64,000 bases of DNA from Apostichopus japonicus (taxonomy: Eukaryota > Echinodermata > Holothuroidea > Aspidochirotida > Stichopodidae). A program made the translations under genes and the position numbers. The stretch is taken from the NCBI RefSeq assembly GCF_037975245.1, contig NC_092566.1, forward strand, positions 12,951,001 through 13,015,000, in the 5' to 3' direction. The notes beneath the pieces were generated by a model. The model was given only the letters and a program-made list of their open reading frames with translations. It had not been told where the DNA came from and ran no database searches. Shown here one piece after another: positions 31,501-46,500 of this stretch; within the stretch, counting starts at the first letter, position 1; every line of letters starts with the position of its first letter.

Positions 31501-34500
31501 TTTCAAAAATCAAAACGATTATGGTGAAAATATACTTATAATTTAAAGGCAGCATTGAATCTCTTAGTTGAGTATTTTCAGCAAACAAGTTAATCCAGCC
31601 TTGGTTCATTTGGTTTGGAAAACTTAGCCTTCATTTACATAACTGCCTTGCTTGAAACATGACATGCATGTCTCTTGTATGGTTGACCAATGATGCAGTC
31701 ATGCATGTCCAAAACATATCTATCATCTGTCTATCATATCATATCATATTTAGTATGCTCAGTGTGCTAGTGTCATAATAATCTGGTATTTATTTAGTGC
31801 GATTGAACGATACTATAGTTATCCTTCATTGCATGTTTGAAAATTTGAATTTTATTGATCCAATCATACCTCCATAGAGGGTGTGGTCTTTTGTACTAAC
31901 AGGTTATCAGGTAATTTAAAGGATAGGTTTAATTTGTAATGGAGAGAAGGTGTCAGTTGCTGAGAGTGGTGACAATCAATAAATTTGGTTTTATGTGTAT
32001 GGCGGGTTGGTTATAGGATAGAGAGAATAGCAGACAATCGAACTTACAGTAGTACATTAAATAATTGTACAAGGTTTGTTAAATCACTATATATGCAGTA
32101 CGCTGTGACAAATACATTATACTGTACACTACAGGACACATGACTCAGTATGTCATAGATGTGGAAGCATGACAGCGTTTACATACTAATACTGAATACA
32201 AGTAGAGACATTTGACGGTACTTTGAACTAGACTGCATGCTTTAATTATTCATAAGCACTTGTCTATACTTGAGTCATCTGATGTGTACAATTATCAATC
32301 CCTTTACCCATTGGCATTAGATCTGGCTCAGCCTTAAACTCACCTGTTATTCAGCAGATGACATGTCCTTAATGTGGACATTACTATTAGTCTGGTTGTC
32401 ATCAGAAGCAAGTTTATTACACGATTACTCCGCACATCTATTATTGTATTAAGAGTCATTAGATTCAGTGATGTGCTCTTCATATACAATACAGATAATC
32501 CTGTTTACTTGAGGTCACCTTTGACATATAAGATTTTAAGTTAAGATTGAAGTCAACCCTATCCTTTTGTTGGAATCATGAAATAATTCTTGTATGATTA
32601 TTCATTATTAAAATTGAGTGATCAACCTGTCTGTAGAGGTGTGAACCTCACTAGAAGATAATTGAAAATAAATGTTAAGCTTTTTAAACTTGATCCTTCA
32701 AATAATATGTGGAACTAATATGAACTTTACCATTGAATTAGACACAGCTCTTTTAGTTTGCAGATATTTCAAAGTGACTTGATGTTCATATCTGACTGTT
32801 TAATTTGTACTGTAACTGTTATATCTGTTGTCAATTATTACAGTAGGATAAACTCTAGCGGCCTAGCCGATTTCCGTCAAACTATTTTCACTTAATTTTA
32901 AACTGCAATGATAGTTGTTTGTTGGCAATATATAGATCTGTTATTTTTCAGCTGCATACAAAGTATGCGATCAGAGAGAGGCGAAAGAGAGAAAGATGCA
33001 TTTATAGAAGTTGCGAGAAAGGGAATGCCCACTCAGTCAGTAACACCAAAATGTAGGGAATATTGGAAATAAACATAAATAATTTAAGAAAGAGCACATT
33101 GTACAGTAGCTAGATAAAATTTGCTGCACTGCAAGCATATTAAATTATTAATAGAAATTAAATATTGAAACCCCACATTTTCATAAAATTACTAAGCCAT
33201 TGCTCACTATATGTGTTTTCTTGTGTCTCCTGACAGATGTAAACTCATCACCACTTTCCACAGATTTGATAGTTTTAGTTTGATTAGATTGTTCTCTCAA
33301 TTGAGAGTAAAGGTTCAGTGAAGCAGTACTGTAGGCTATACAATATCAGCAGCAGATTGCTTTATTGAACATCATGATGTCATGTGAAAGATTATAGTTA
33401 GAATTTAAAGTAAAACAATGTTTGTAAATGTCCTTGGTTGATGCAAGAAAAGACATGAAATAAATAATGGTTGAAAAAAGGAAGGAACTTATAGCATAGT
33501 TTTTAGAAACCATATTCACCAGTCAAGGAATGCAGAGGAAGGATGTCATACATTATTGTAAGTTACAATGTGGAAGATTAAAACATGGTACAGTCTCATA
33601 CATGCAGTCAAATCAAAGTTCTTAGGTAGAATAGTGGCCCAGGATAGGTATGCATGCCTGCCAAAGCAGTCAGTAAAATATATGCAGATACTGTCTTGTT
33701 CTGTAATCCAAGCAGTTAACTTCCCGTTGCAAAAGGAATGGTTACTCAAAGATCCCAGTTTCTCTAAGCCAAAACCAAGGAATGGTAATACAGTAGTTGC
33801 TAAATGGGCCTAAGTTTAGTTTATACCCTTGTACCATACAAGTCCAAATTGCTCAGTTATACTGTATCAGACTGATTTTAATCTATATAGCATACGTTTC
33901 ATGTGTATCCAACAATCAATACACAATTGCTTGCTAATATAACGTCACAACCTGACACAGAGACATCAGAAAGAAAACCTGGTTGATAATACTATATTGT
34001 TGTTGTACATTGTTTATTAGCAAGAAGGACCATTATAAGAATCAATCTTTTGCTGATCAATACTAGACAGATTTATGATCAGCCAGACATTATCAGCCAG
34101 GTATATATTTATTACAACAAATGTCTTGGATCTGCATGGTTGTTCTAGAAAAATAGGGGGAGGGGGACGAGGGAAAACAATTCATTCCATAGTAGATAGA
34201 ACATGTCCAAAGAAGAAGGTATCAGAGACAGAAACTGCATTAGCAATTTGCACACATGTGTTGTGTAATCTAAGCAGTCACTGATGAAGATGCTTCACTT
34301 TGTACTGACCGTGTTGTCATTTGTAATCTCTATTTAATAAAGATTCTCTAGCATTGCCAAAATTGATACTGCTCAATATACGGTACTCTTTGGAGGCAGA
34401 AATCAATACTAGAAAAATGAGGAAAGCACTCTACACACATGGAAGTCAATTAGTTCTCAACTTATGCTGCAGAATGAAGGCTTGTAGCCTGCTGTGCTGT

Positions 34501-37500
34501 GGTGGTGCCTTTTGATTTCTATTACGTTTACTTAATGAATAGAGTAACACAAGGTATGGCACATGTCGCTTCCATTTTATCTGCTTTTGTGGATGATTTA
34601 CATCCACAGATGATACTGAAACAAAATGTCCTTTTATTAAAAAGGTGCTGTGGGAGCTGGCAACACACAGTATATGAATCATAATGTATGAACAAGTGAA
34701 CCAGGTTTTATTATGTATTTGCTTTATGAAGCTAATAGACCAGGACGGAAGTGATGAACAGTTTCCTTTCAAAGCGTTCCTTATTGCTGGCAGCTATTTT
34801 GAGATAGCAAATCATTTTCGATTAGCAGTGAATTGATTTTGTGTTTACCAATGCTGTGTGAAGTGATTGTAGACAAGGAGATGACATTTCAATCAATATA
34901 TATAATATATATATATAATGGTTGGCACAACTAGGTATGTTATATACTCATCATGCCTAGAAACTCCCTCATGTAGCATTGATGTTACATGCAGCAGGGG
35001 TGTGATATATATTAAATATGGTATAAAACATGTATGGATGCAAACAGCAAACACAGCTTAAAAACCAACTATAAACTACCAAATTGTGACATTTTCATAC
35101 TTTTTTATTCAAATTTAAATATATTCACATCAAAATCATTCAACTAAATCAATTCTATGCGAAGTTGTAAATGTTATGCACATAGTCATTTCTAAAATGA
35201 TTTTTGTTTTAGACGATAATCGTAACCTATGCATTCATGATGGCGTGTGTGTGTGTGAGTGCCCTTGTGACATCCAGCTTGTAAACACGATATCTCAAGA
35301 AGGGAACGTCAGACTAATTTCATATTTAGTCTGTAGAAGTACCACAATGAGTACAAGAAGCCTATTGTTTTTGGTGGAGGTCAAAGGTCATTTGCGGTCA
35401 AATTGTGAAAACCTTGTAAACACGATATCTCAAAAAGGAAAGGTCAGACCAATTTCATATTTGATGTGTAGAAGTACCACATTGATTAAAAGAGGCCTAT
35501 TGTTTTCGGTGGGGTTCAAAGGTCATTAGGGGTCACCAGGGGTCATAAGGTGAAAACCTCATAAACACGATATCGCAAGAAGGGAATCATGTGCAGACCT
35601 CATATTTGGTGTGTAGTACCACATTGTGTAAAAGAAGCCTTTTGTTTTTGGTGGAGGGCAAAAGTCATCAGAGGTCAAATTGTGAAACCCTTGTAAACAT
35701 GTACACCCTCACTAAACATTATGTCAGATTCATGAAGAAAACTGCTCATGCAGTTACATCATCGAAACTACAATTCATTTTTGCATTCTGACTATACTGA
35801 TAAATTAATAAATAAATCATTTATTGAGAACGAACAATTTGCTTCTGTAGTAAGTGTATACATTTGAAAACTGAACTTCAGGATAGGCCAAGTTTTGTTT
35901 AATGTTTGTTGCAAATGAAGAAAGCATCAGAAACTGACTTAGTATTTACACTGAAATGTCTTTCCTAGGGCATGCAACATTATGTTAAAAACTTGACTAT
36001 CTACTAGATGTAAGTTATAAAACCCAAGGTGCTTACTCCTAATAGTTGTGAATAACTTTGAAGTCTTGTTTTTACGATGACCACACTTCACTATGTACAG
36101 TATATAGTGTTGTTGTAAGAATGCTACTGTAGGTACCATATACTGTACATCCTACACACAGTTGATGTACCATGGAATGGAGCTGTATTTTCAGTTTCCC
36201 TGTCAGTGAGATAGAAATTACTATTACTTTGACAGGTCTACTGTGTTATATCACTTGTCTCTCTCTAACTAGCACTTTCAAAGTGATATGTCAGCTTCCT
36301 TGACATAAATATGCAAACGTGGCTATCTTACAAGTAGCTGGAATGCTCAATATTTATAGCTAGTGACAGGAACTTGTGTAGTTACTGTACTTTACTTAAC
36401 AACAGTTCTATAATACATTATAAATGTATCAATATGTCATTGGTAAGTACTTGCACTTTAATGTAATATTTTTGACACAGTTTTTAATTGCATAATTCAT
36501 GCAAATTTATATACTGGGTCTCTTCCTTATTCCTTGATGAAATAGTTTGGAATTAAAAACAAAAATGCTCTACTTAAAAACAATATCTTTATATCATCAT
36601 TATAAATGAATCAGACAGACCAATTATGAAATCTGCACCTAGAACAAAATATAATGTAGAAACTCTAGAGATGTATTGAACTAACTACTATTAAATGGAG
36701 CTAACTATTTTGTTTTTTTGTGTTTAGTCCTTGTCTTTTTGTAAAAGCTTTTAGTGGATATGAGACATTTCATAAGATACATTTACCTGCACTGATTATA
36801 ATATCTGATCATTGAAGAAAGCCATTGACATTCTGATAGGGAACATTACATATATTGTTGTAGAAGAATGACAGCAATTTGCTTAGATTGCAAGATATGA
36901 TGGCTTCATTTAAGGACAGTTATGAGGCCTTCCTGAAGTCTGGGAACTTTGCAGAGGCATGTTATGCTGACTATTGTGACTTGACCACAGTAATTGACTT
37001 AGTCACTTGACTCAAGGATGACTCATAACATCATTTTATCAGAGAGCAAACACCTGATTTTAAATTGGTAAAACATCCTGCCGGTTACTTATGGCACTGT
37101 GAAGTCTCTTTTTCTCAAGTATTTCTAGTATATTTATCATAAATGATCTGTACATACATATACTCTGACATTCTACACATTATTCCAGCTTAAAGATGAT
37201 TTTCTATAGAACGCAAGACGTTAACAAAACCAACTTCTTCTTCTAGACTTCTTCTTCTAGATCTTAAGGAAGTCACTGACAGTTTCCATGAATCCTTTTG
37301 GGAAATTATGCTGATGAATTAGTTTGCATATTTGGCCACCAGCAGTTTCCTTGCGATTATGCTCACCATGATTTTGTATCATTTAGTACTAAATAAGGAA
37401 CATTTTATTAATTATAGATGTGGTCCTTCTTTGTAATTTACTGATATGAACATCATTCATAATGAAAGTTGGAATATTATTATGTTACACTAACATACAG

Positions 37501-40500
37501 TGCTTAAATCGGAAATTTATTGCAAATATTGAAGTACAAAATGAGTTTAGAGCAAATATCATATTGTGCGCAGATCGAGCCAGCATATTTTACTTCCAAG
37601 GTTTGAAATGACTTGGTAGGGTATGTTTGTACATGTGTATGTATTTTAGATCCTCATGCAAGCAGGAACTCGCAAAGAAGCCTCATTGGCTTATCAAAGC
37701 CGCAGCTGACCGTCAGTCTCTTAGATTCATATTTAACGTCCATGATCATTGTCAATTGTCAACAACTCTGTTACTGGACGACATATACAAGTATCATATA
37801 CAAGTTTAGTTAAGTTGCAACACTGGAGCTGTTATAGTTACTATTCTCCATTTCTATATGAGTTTATTATGTACTGTAGACATTTTTCACAACTTGTACA
37901 ACATTGAAACGTTTGGTTCAACAGAATATTTCCCAGCTAGGGTGTGCATGATTGGGTGATGGATGGTTTAGGATCATGGTTATTCATGACTTATAGTAAT
38001 ATCCAGATTTAAGGACAGTGACAGATACATATTTCTTTTAAAGATTCTTTAATTTGTTTTTTTCTGTTTGCATTTATAGGGCAAGAGATAAATGGTGAGT
38101 TTTCTTTCATTTTTCTGTTCTTTCATTCTTTGTTGATTATTTCAACTGACATGCATATCTTCCTGTCAAGTTAATTACTTCTCCCAAGGTTAAAAAATTA
38201 TAGTTATTGTACACTCAATGTAGACAGTGATGTCCGCAAAACTCATGCTTCCTTTACTTAGATTTTAGTCATGTTAAATTTAATAGACCTAATGCTACCA
38301 TTCATTTATTAAATGAGCTATGTAGTTAATGAATAATATTGGTAACTTTTTAGTTTCTTAGGAAAAAAATAATAACATATTTGTTCTACATCACAAGATA
38401 TACCCATCAGAGTTTGTATAAGTCCATCCATACTGTTAACAGAGAACAGAGCCTGTATGACTGCAGTATGTACTGTATCTCAATTCTCATTATATCAACA
38501 CACTTACTCCATACCTGTAGTTAGAACTATTCTCAACTATCCATTGCCTGTTTTATGTTTTTGCAGTTTGTTCCAGAAATGATGGAAGTGATGACGAATT
38601 CCTAATATTTAACATTGATGAAGAATCTCTACCAGGTAATTAGAACCATGTATCATTATATTTAGTAACTGACACACAGATGTGAACCCAAATTGCTTAT
38701 TATACTGACCAAATGACTTGGATAATTTAATCTCACCTGGAATTACTGTGGAAACAACACTAATGAGTATATTGCAATAAGAACAAAGTGATGTGGCTCA
38801 CAGGTTCAATGTCTCTATCCACCCCCAATTGGCAAGCCACATGTGCAGCTCTGTTTTTTCACTGGATAACCATGTTTTTGCCATAAACTCAGTTTATTGA
38901 GCGAAAAGCAGAGTTAACAGCAATAAACTCGGTTTATGGAATTATTGCACATTATTGCCATATCCAATTTGATAAACTTGGTTTATTGATAAACTAAGTT
39001 TATCGATAAACAGAGATTATCGATAAACTTAGTTTATTGAGCAAAAACATAGTTCCCATTTGATAAACTCGGTTTATCACTGATAATCTTAGTTTATCTT
39101 GGTAACCCTGCTTTTCGTTCGATAAACTGAGTTAATCGCGAAAAACACGGTTATCCATTCGATAAACTGAGTTTATCAAGTTGTAAAACAGAATTTAACG
39201 GCCATAAACTCGGCTTATAGAATTATTGCACATATGGCTTGCCATACCCCCCCTGTGAGGCACATCCTTTAACTACATTTTGTCTATGCATTGCTTTGAT
39301 ACTTTTCCAAGCTGTTACATGACCTTAATAGTTTTATTGTTCCATAAAGACACATTGCAGTCAAGCTATATATAACAGTATATTTAAGAAGAATATTTCA
39401 GCACCATTAAGTTTCTCTGGATTAATTTTCATAACCTAATTCTTTGACAATTCGTGCCTCATATTACTCCAGTCTATGTAGTAGGTGTGAATGCCACAGT
39501 AAGATTTCACATACAGTTTAATTATGATACAAATGGATTCATGTTGCATTTTTAGGGACATCGATTGGGTATCTGCCATTTGAAGGTTTCGCTGGTGAGA
39601 ATGATCCAAACATCAGCTTATCCTTAAAGGAAGGGTTTGAAGATAACAAATATGTATATATTGATGCAGAGCTGAGTCTTCTTAGACTGACAGATACCAT
39701 TGATAGTGATGTGAGTATGTGTGTCTGTTTATTTCTTAATTATAGCAGATGCTATGTACTTTGTTCTCAGTAAACTGAAGGAGAATTTGATAAATCTGTT
39801 TGCCCTCATTTGGCTACCCATATTTATTCATTTTGTGTTGCGTAGAATTTGATGTGTTTGATATAAAAAAAAACTTGGCCCCTCCTCCCATGTTCTTTCC
39901 TGTATAGGCCTACAGTTAACACTAGCAGCTTGCTATTAACAGCTTGCGCAATCTTAAGATCGGTGCGCAATTATAGGATCCTAAGAACACGCAGCGCAAT
40001 CTTAAGATAGCGCAGATCGGTAAATTGCGCGGAACATATATACCGGAATATCTTGTCAGGTCAGTATACCGTTATTGTTGTATTGATGTGAGTATGTGTG
40101 TCTGTTTATTTCTTAATTATAGCAGATGCTATGTACTTTGTTCTCAGTAAACTGAAGGAGAATTTGATAAATCTGTTTGCCCTCATTTGGCTACCCATAT
40201 TTATTCATTTTGTGTTGCGTAGAATTTGATGTGTTTGATATAAAAAAAAAACTTGGCCCCTCCTCCCATGTTCTTTCCTGTATAGGCCTACAGTTAACAC
40301 TAGCAGCTTGCTATTAACAGCTTGCGCAATCTTAAGATCGGTGCGCAATTATAGGATCCTAAGAACGCGCAGCGCAATCTTAAGATAGCGCAGATCGGTA
40401 AATTGCGCGGAACATATATACCGGAATATCTTGTCAGGTCAGTATACCGTTATTGAAACTTTCTCCTACTGCCATGTCTCCTTACAAGATATACAGAGTT

Positions 40501-43500
40501 GAAATCCTCTGTTACAGGTCAAGAAAATCCTTCTGAACTATGCTTTTATATGTTATTAGACTTGATTTATGCATGAAATTTGTTTAAAATTAATTATTTT
40601 TAGATGCAATAAATATGCTAATAATACTTCATAAGTATGGTTTATTTTGTTCTCTTTGTAAGGAAATTATAGAAAGTGTATCTTTACATAGAAATTGGCA
40701 CACCTTTTTTGGAGGAAAGCCTACTTTGTTTGTTTCCATGGCAACTTGTTATTTGTATCTCAAAACAAACAATTTTGAAGAAAAGATTTCCAAGGTTACA
40801 CTGTACCATTTAAAAATTGGACATGTGCAGTAACTCACTGCAACTTGCGTAATATGTACTGTTTTGCTTAATGTACATGTGTTCCTTTATTTTGAAAGTC
40901 TCAATGGACTCCATGGTAACATTTTGATTAAACATGGACAAATTTCTCCCAAGTTTATGTGGGCATAAAATTAATGAGAAAATTATCATCACTGGAAATT
41001 CTCCTAGCCTAGAGTGACAGTAAATGGAATTGGTGTCACTTGAACAGCAAATAGTCAATATACTGTAATATTGGTCATCTTAACAGACAGATACTGCAAG
41101 GAGATAACAAAGGTAATTTAGTACTGACAATCATTGTTAAGCAATGAGGCTTAATCATTATTAGGTATGTAGAGCAGGACCACACTAACAGCATTACTGA
41201 TCTAAAAGTATTAAATATAATAAAGAAAGAAAGAAAGATGTCTGGAAAAATGTAAGGCACATACTGTATTGCCAGTTTAACATACCTTCTAATATGGTAT
41301 CAAATCTGGATATTAATTAAGGTCTTTCAAGAAATTATGAATTCAATCATTCCAAATTTATGTTGATTCTTTCTCAAGAGATGAATGTATAGCTGGATAA
41401 AACTACACATCAACAGACCACACCAGTACTATATTTGTTTGGATTTCTCTAGCTGTAATGAACTCATATTTGTACTGTTTGATTGACCATGTTAATAAAT
41501 AAATCCCTTTATGCTGATTCACTTCACAGATAATGTCAAGAGTTGAACAATTGAGAGTTGATGTTAATTGTGAACCCTTGACTGGTGAAGATACAGTAAG
41601 TTTGTTTACCATTTTATCTTTGATATTAGTTTCTAAAGAAATATTGACTGAAATAATTTCCTTGTCAGTTTCATATTGTAGCTTGTGATGCCTGTTTATG
41701 TGAGCTACCAGTTTTTATGGTTATGGAAATGGTGATAGGGTATGCCACCAACTATTTAAAGGCCTGGATAGCTCAGTTCATATAGCAGAGGATCTTGAGG
41801 TTAGGGCTTCCAATCCCATGATCTTAGCCAATCATTTCTTTGGACTTTCAAATTTATGTTTTTTGTCTGCCAAAACTTCCCCAGATGCCAAACTGTGCTA
41901 ACGTTATTGCAGGTTGCTGTTGTGAAATAGAAATTGTAATATAATATCATTCTTCTGTGGAACACAAGCCATGTATGCAATATATTTATATATATTTGGT
42001 GGAACACAGGAAAGGCAATTGTAAATGCTGCTCATTATGCTCAACTTAACCATTGATATACATTTTGTTATGGTCTAAATTTCTTGTTTTTACTTCTTAG
42101 CGTGAATTATCTTACACTGTCTATGTGGAAGTGAACGATATCAATGACAACGCACCACAATTTGTGAATCCTCCGTATGGGTTCAGCTTATCAGAGGTAA
42201 TGTTATCTTTTGGTTTTGATGAAAAAATAAAACATTTGTGGTCATGATGGTGTGGGTGTGTATGTGTGTGATGCCCAGCTTGTAAACATGTTATCTCAAT
42301 ATATGAAACATGAATACTTTTCATATTTGGCATGTAGATGTCCCATATCAAGTAGAAGAACCCTTTTGTTTGTTGGTGGAGGTCAAAGGTCATCTGAGAT
42401 CACCAGAAAATCATGTACACATGATATCTCAAGGTAGGAAGCATGGGTACTTTTCATACTTAACATGTGGATGCAATAGAGTGAGTAGAAGAATCGTATT
42501 GTTTTTGGTTGAGGTCAAGGTTGTCTGATGTCACTAGAGGTCAAACGCTGAAAACATTGTAAACACGACATCTCCTGGTAAGAAGTACAAATGTTTTTTA
42601 TACTTGGCATGTGTATGCGTCAAATTGATTAGAAGACCCTTTTAATTTTTAATAGAGTTTAATGGTCATCTGAGGACACCATATGTCACACACTCAAAAC
42701 CTTGTAAGCAGTATATCTCACAATACGATACATGGATAATTTTCAATTCCTAGCATGTAGATGCATCATATTGAGAAGCAGAAGCCTGACATAGTTTTTT
42801 TTAGAGGTCAATGGTCATCTGAGGTACCAGACATCACACACTGAAAACCTTGTATACAGGATATCTCAAGATAAGATGACTGGATACTTCTGTACTCATC
42901 ATGTGGATGTGTATATTCAATAGACTTACTCTGTCAAGTTTAGTGGAGGTCATCTGAGGTCGCCAAAGTCAAATATTGAAAACCTTGTAAACACGATATC
43001 AATTAGGAAGCAAAAATACTTGCCATGCTTGACATGTGGATGAATTATATTAATAGAAGAACTCAAGTGTCTTTGGTGGAGGTCAAAGGTCAACTGGGTC
43101 AGAGAAACATTTTTAACATGATATCTTAACGTAGAATCATGGATACTTCTCATACATGGTATATGGATTTGCCATATTGAGTACAAGATGCCTGTTGGTT
43201 TTGGTGGAGGTGTGTATTGTCATGTACAGTAGACTGACCTGTGTTTATCATGTCATGGTGTAATTATACATCAAAGTAGTGGTTCAGGACATTTATATTA
43301 TAAGATTTAGTTTTGGTGAACAAGCAAAAGTCTAATGTAACAATGTCATTGAAACCTCAATGCATTGTGCGGATGTGTTTAAAGTTTTCATTAGAAATCC
43401 AATTTAGGACTTTCCATTCAAAATCAATTATTTTCTGTCTGTTCCATGCTCTCTAATTTATGCAGATTTACAAATCGTTTGAAAAGAAAGTCTATTGATT

Positions 43501-46500
43501 CTTCTTGCAGTATTTAGAATGATTGGAATGAGTCTAATTATCATGTTAATGGATATAGATCTGTCTCTTATTGATATAATTAAGTATAATGTGAATAATT
43601 AATTCCTCTGTATGTAATATATATTTATATACTTATGGAGAAACACGTCTTGGTAGTTGTTCCACATATTTTCAAAAGTATTAATATGTCTGTTTTTAAT
43701 GAATTATTTTGTAATTGGTGACTTGAGTATTAAATGATTAGTAAACAATTTTTGCGCAGATAAATCCCATGAATACTGCCATTTCGTGGTTTTGGGATCA
43801 GTTTGTTGCTTGACACAATATGTGATTCCTTGAATGTGTTTTCAGTCCTTGTAATTCTCTGTGTTTAAACCTGTTTAAATCAGAGTGTCACTTTATTACT
43901 CATTATCTAGGGGGTGCTTGTTAAATGTTGGTCTCTCTTCATTGCACTGTCTGTCTCTGAATTGATCAAGAAATTTAACAATATTCCTTCTCTATTACAT
44001 GAAGGGTAAATTACTCTGATCAGTTCACCGAAATGATTAAAGTTTCCTCCTTGAAGTGTATAACTCTCTGTCATGTCCAATGGTATTGCTGTTGGCTTCA
44101 AGCATTACAATGTGATTAATAAGTTAAGAGCAGAGTGACGTCAATTACTTTCTCATCTATTCTTATATGTAATATATAATATATGTGGCATGCCAAACTT
44201 AAAGTTGAAATGATTTGCCCTGGTTTTTTGACATTTAATAAAACTATTTTTCTGCCAAAGAGTTAGATATGATTGTGTTCACTCCCTTCTGTTACAATGA
44301 AACGTGTGTCAGACGATAGTAAATTCACATGCAAACATTCAAATGGGCTTTTGATATTTATTAGCACAGAGATTGCAGAATTAAAAATCATTGAGGAGCT
44401 CTTTGTATCTTTAAGAAAAAACAGACTTTAAAACTTGCTAGGGATTTACCTTCAGTATGTTGCCATGGTTTCATTTACTGTGAATTTTACTTGAAATGTC
44501 AATTTTTAAAAGAATTGATTGTTTATAAATTAAGAAGTACAGTAGCTTCTTCAAGCACCACGTTGTTTGTCATTTATTAAATATCAACAAAATGTGCACA
44601 ATAAAAGATATGTTCAAGCTGTCTTTGCTGATAGTGCTAAAATTCTTGCTTGAAATCTTATTTAAATTAGTAATCTTTTAGTTATAAAACACTGACTGTA
44701 AACTATGCCCAGTCTGGCAGATTAGTTAAGGGAAACAATGTCTTGTTCATTGAATACCATTTATGCTGTTTCACTACTGCTTTTCCACACACATTCTCAT
44801 TACTTTAGTATAGAACCTTTACAAAATTGTCTGTATTTATCTGTACTCATTAATTTTCAGCTTCAATATTTCATGTCAATAAATGGTGTTTTACAATACC
44901 GTCAGGTTTAGAAATATGAGAGTGAAAATAAGCGCTGGAAATTCATATTCAATTAACTGGGATGTTGTCTTTGATTACAACTTTCCACATACCTTGCCTA
45001 AATTATCTACCTCATATGAGTAAATTTACACTCTAGCATACTTGCGTCTCCTTAAGTGGCTGCCGCACATGAGTTAATTTAAACATAGCATACATGCGTC
45101 TCCTTAATTGGCTGCCACACATGAGTTAATTTACACATGACATAGCACACATTTATCTCTTGTAGGTGTATTGTCTTTTCATGGTAACTTGTTGCCATAT
45201 TGCTGTAGCTTTTTAATGTTACCTTCAGTTTCTGTAAGTTATATGGAAGTAGCTTGTAATACCGTTTGTTTTATTTATGCCTAGTTGTCTGAGCCAAACA
45301 CAGTGGTATTTTCTGGAGTAAAGGCAGAAGATGCAGATGCGAATGGGAATGGACAGATTCTATACAGTGTTTTACAAAATCCAAATGACCCTGTAAGTAC
45401 TTTAAAGGTGATGATTCAATGGTTTGTGTTATTCATCCTTGTTCATATCTACTTGTACTGTAAGGTCCACATTGATCTGATTTTGAATCAGAAGGTATGA
45501 AACATAAGAGTGGGGAATGGTGGTGGTGGTGGGGGGAGGGGGAGGGTGTGTTGCTGTTGAATACTGGCTTAGCTCATTAATGCTTCTGAATATTTCTGTG
45601 ACTTTTTAATATATATATCTAGGAATGGTGGTGGAACATGAAGTTCCCAATATTAAAAGTCTCAAGGTAGATGTAGGGAAATTGAAGTCTTGAAAGTTAA
45701 ATTAAATCAAGTTAAATTTGCAGAATGTTTTCATTTGTTTCATGTTTACGTTAATCCCACCTTAGAGAATCCATGAAGCTTTTATATGCAATTTCATGTA
45801 TCATCATATCTTCCCTAAATAATTGCAGTACAATCTGTGAATTACCAATAACTTGCAAAAAATATACTTTAATACAGCTAATATGCAATGTACAGAAAGC
45901 ATACAAAAGTTGAGTCTCGGCAGTTGTTAAGCATATCTTGTAAAGATGTAGCACTAACCGTTTTATAAGAATATTGCATCTTTAAATACTATACTGTAAA
46001 TGAATACTATATGTTTGTCATCATTCATTGCGTTGTGTGTTGATCACTGTCTTGTAGCACTGTTATAGCTTCACTCAATATTTGATATTTCTACTCACAT
46101 GAAAAATTAATCAAGATTTCCTGCCCTTGTATCATTTTGTGCATCGAATGCTTTTCAAGCACAATGGAGTTTTATCTTCATCTCAGATCTCTCTGTGGGT
46201 GTTTTTCACTACCATCATAGTCAATTAAATTTTGCAGTGCTGTATTTGTGGATGTTCATAAACTATGGACGCAATGTGTGAAAATCTGCAAGTATCTACT
46301 TTGTCCATCTATGTGGAGAGTATGTGCAATGTAGACTATATAGATAATTGTGATATCTGTATCTACTCTATCCATTATCTACATGGAGAGTATAGTGTAC
46401 TATAGACTATATAGATCATTGTCATATCTGTATCTACTCTATCCATTATCTACATGGAGAGTATAGTGTACTATAGACTATATTGATCATTGTGATATCT

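Larger units (their letters stand above)
28574..38079 (+). other. Pcdh15 intron 1 (9.5 kb)
   Basis: GTGAGT...TTTATAG. Long AT-rich intron with no recognised internal coding exon. It contains the DR1-bearing repeat at 35255-35700 and a dispersed repeat at 37637-37800. Short open frames inside (for example 33568-33813) have no domain and no splice context. Confidence 0.7.

Noticed and set aside
33568-33813. 81-codon plus frame in intron 1
   Set aside because: No domain, no bias and no matching splice phases; overlaps an equally long minus-strand frame.
34446-34772. 108-codon minus-strand frame
   Set aside because: Intron of the plus-strand cadherin gene; no recognised domain and overlapping plus frames of similar length.
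35176-35529. 117-codon frame
   Set aside because: Lies in the tandem DR1-bearing repeat; repeats of the unit explain the length.
41761-41830. Functional tRNA gene
   Set aside because: Acceptor stem does not pair and the B-box is degraded; better read as a SINE head or pseudogene.
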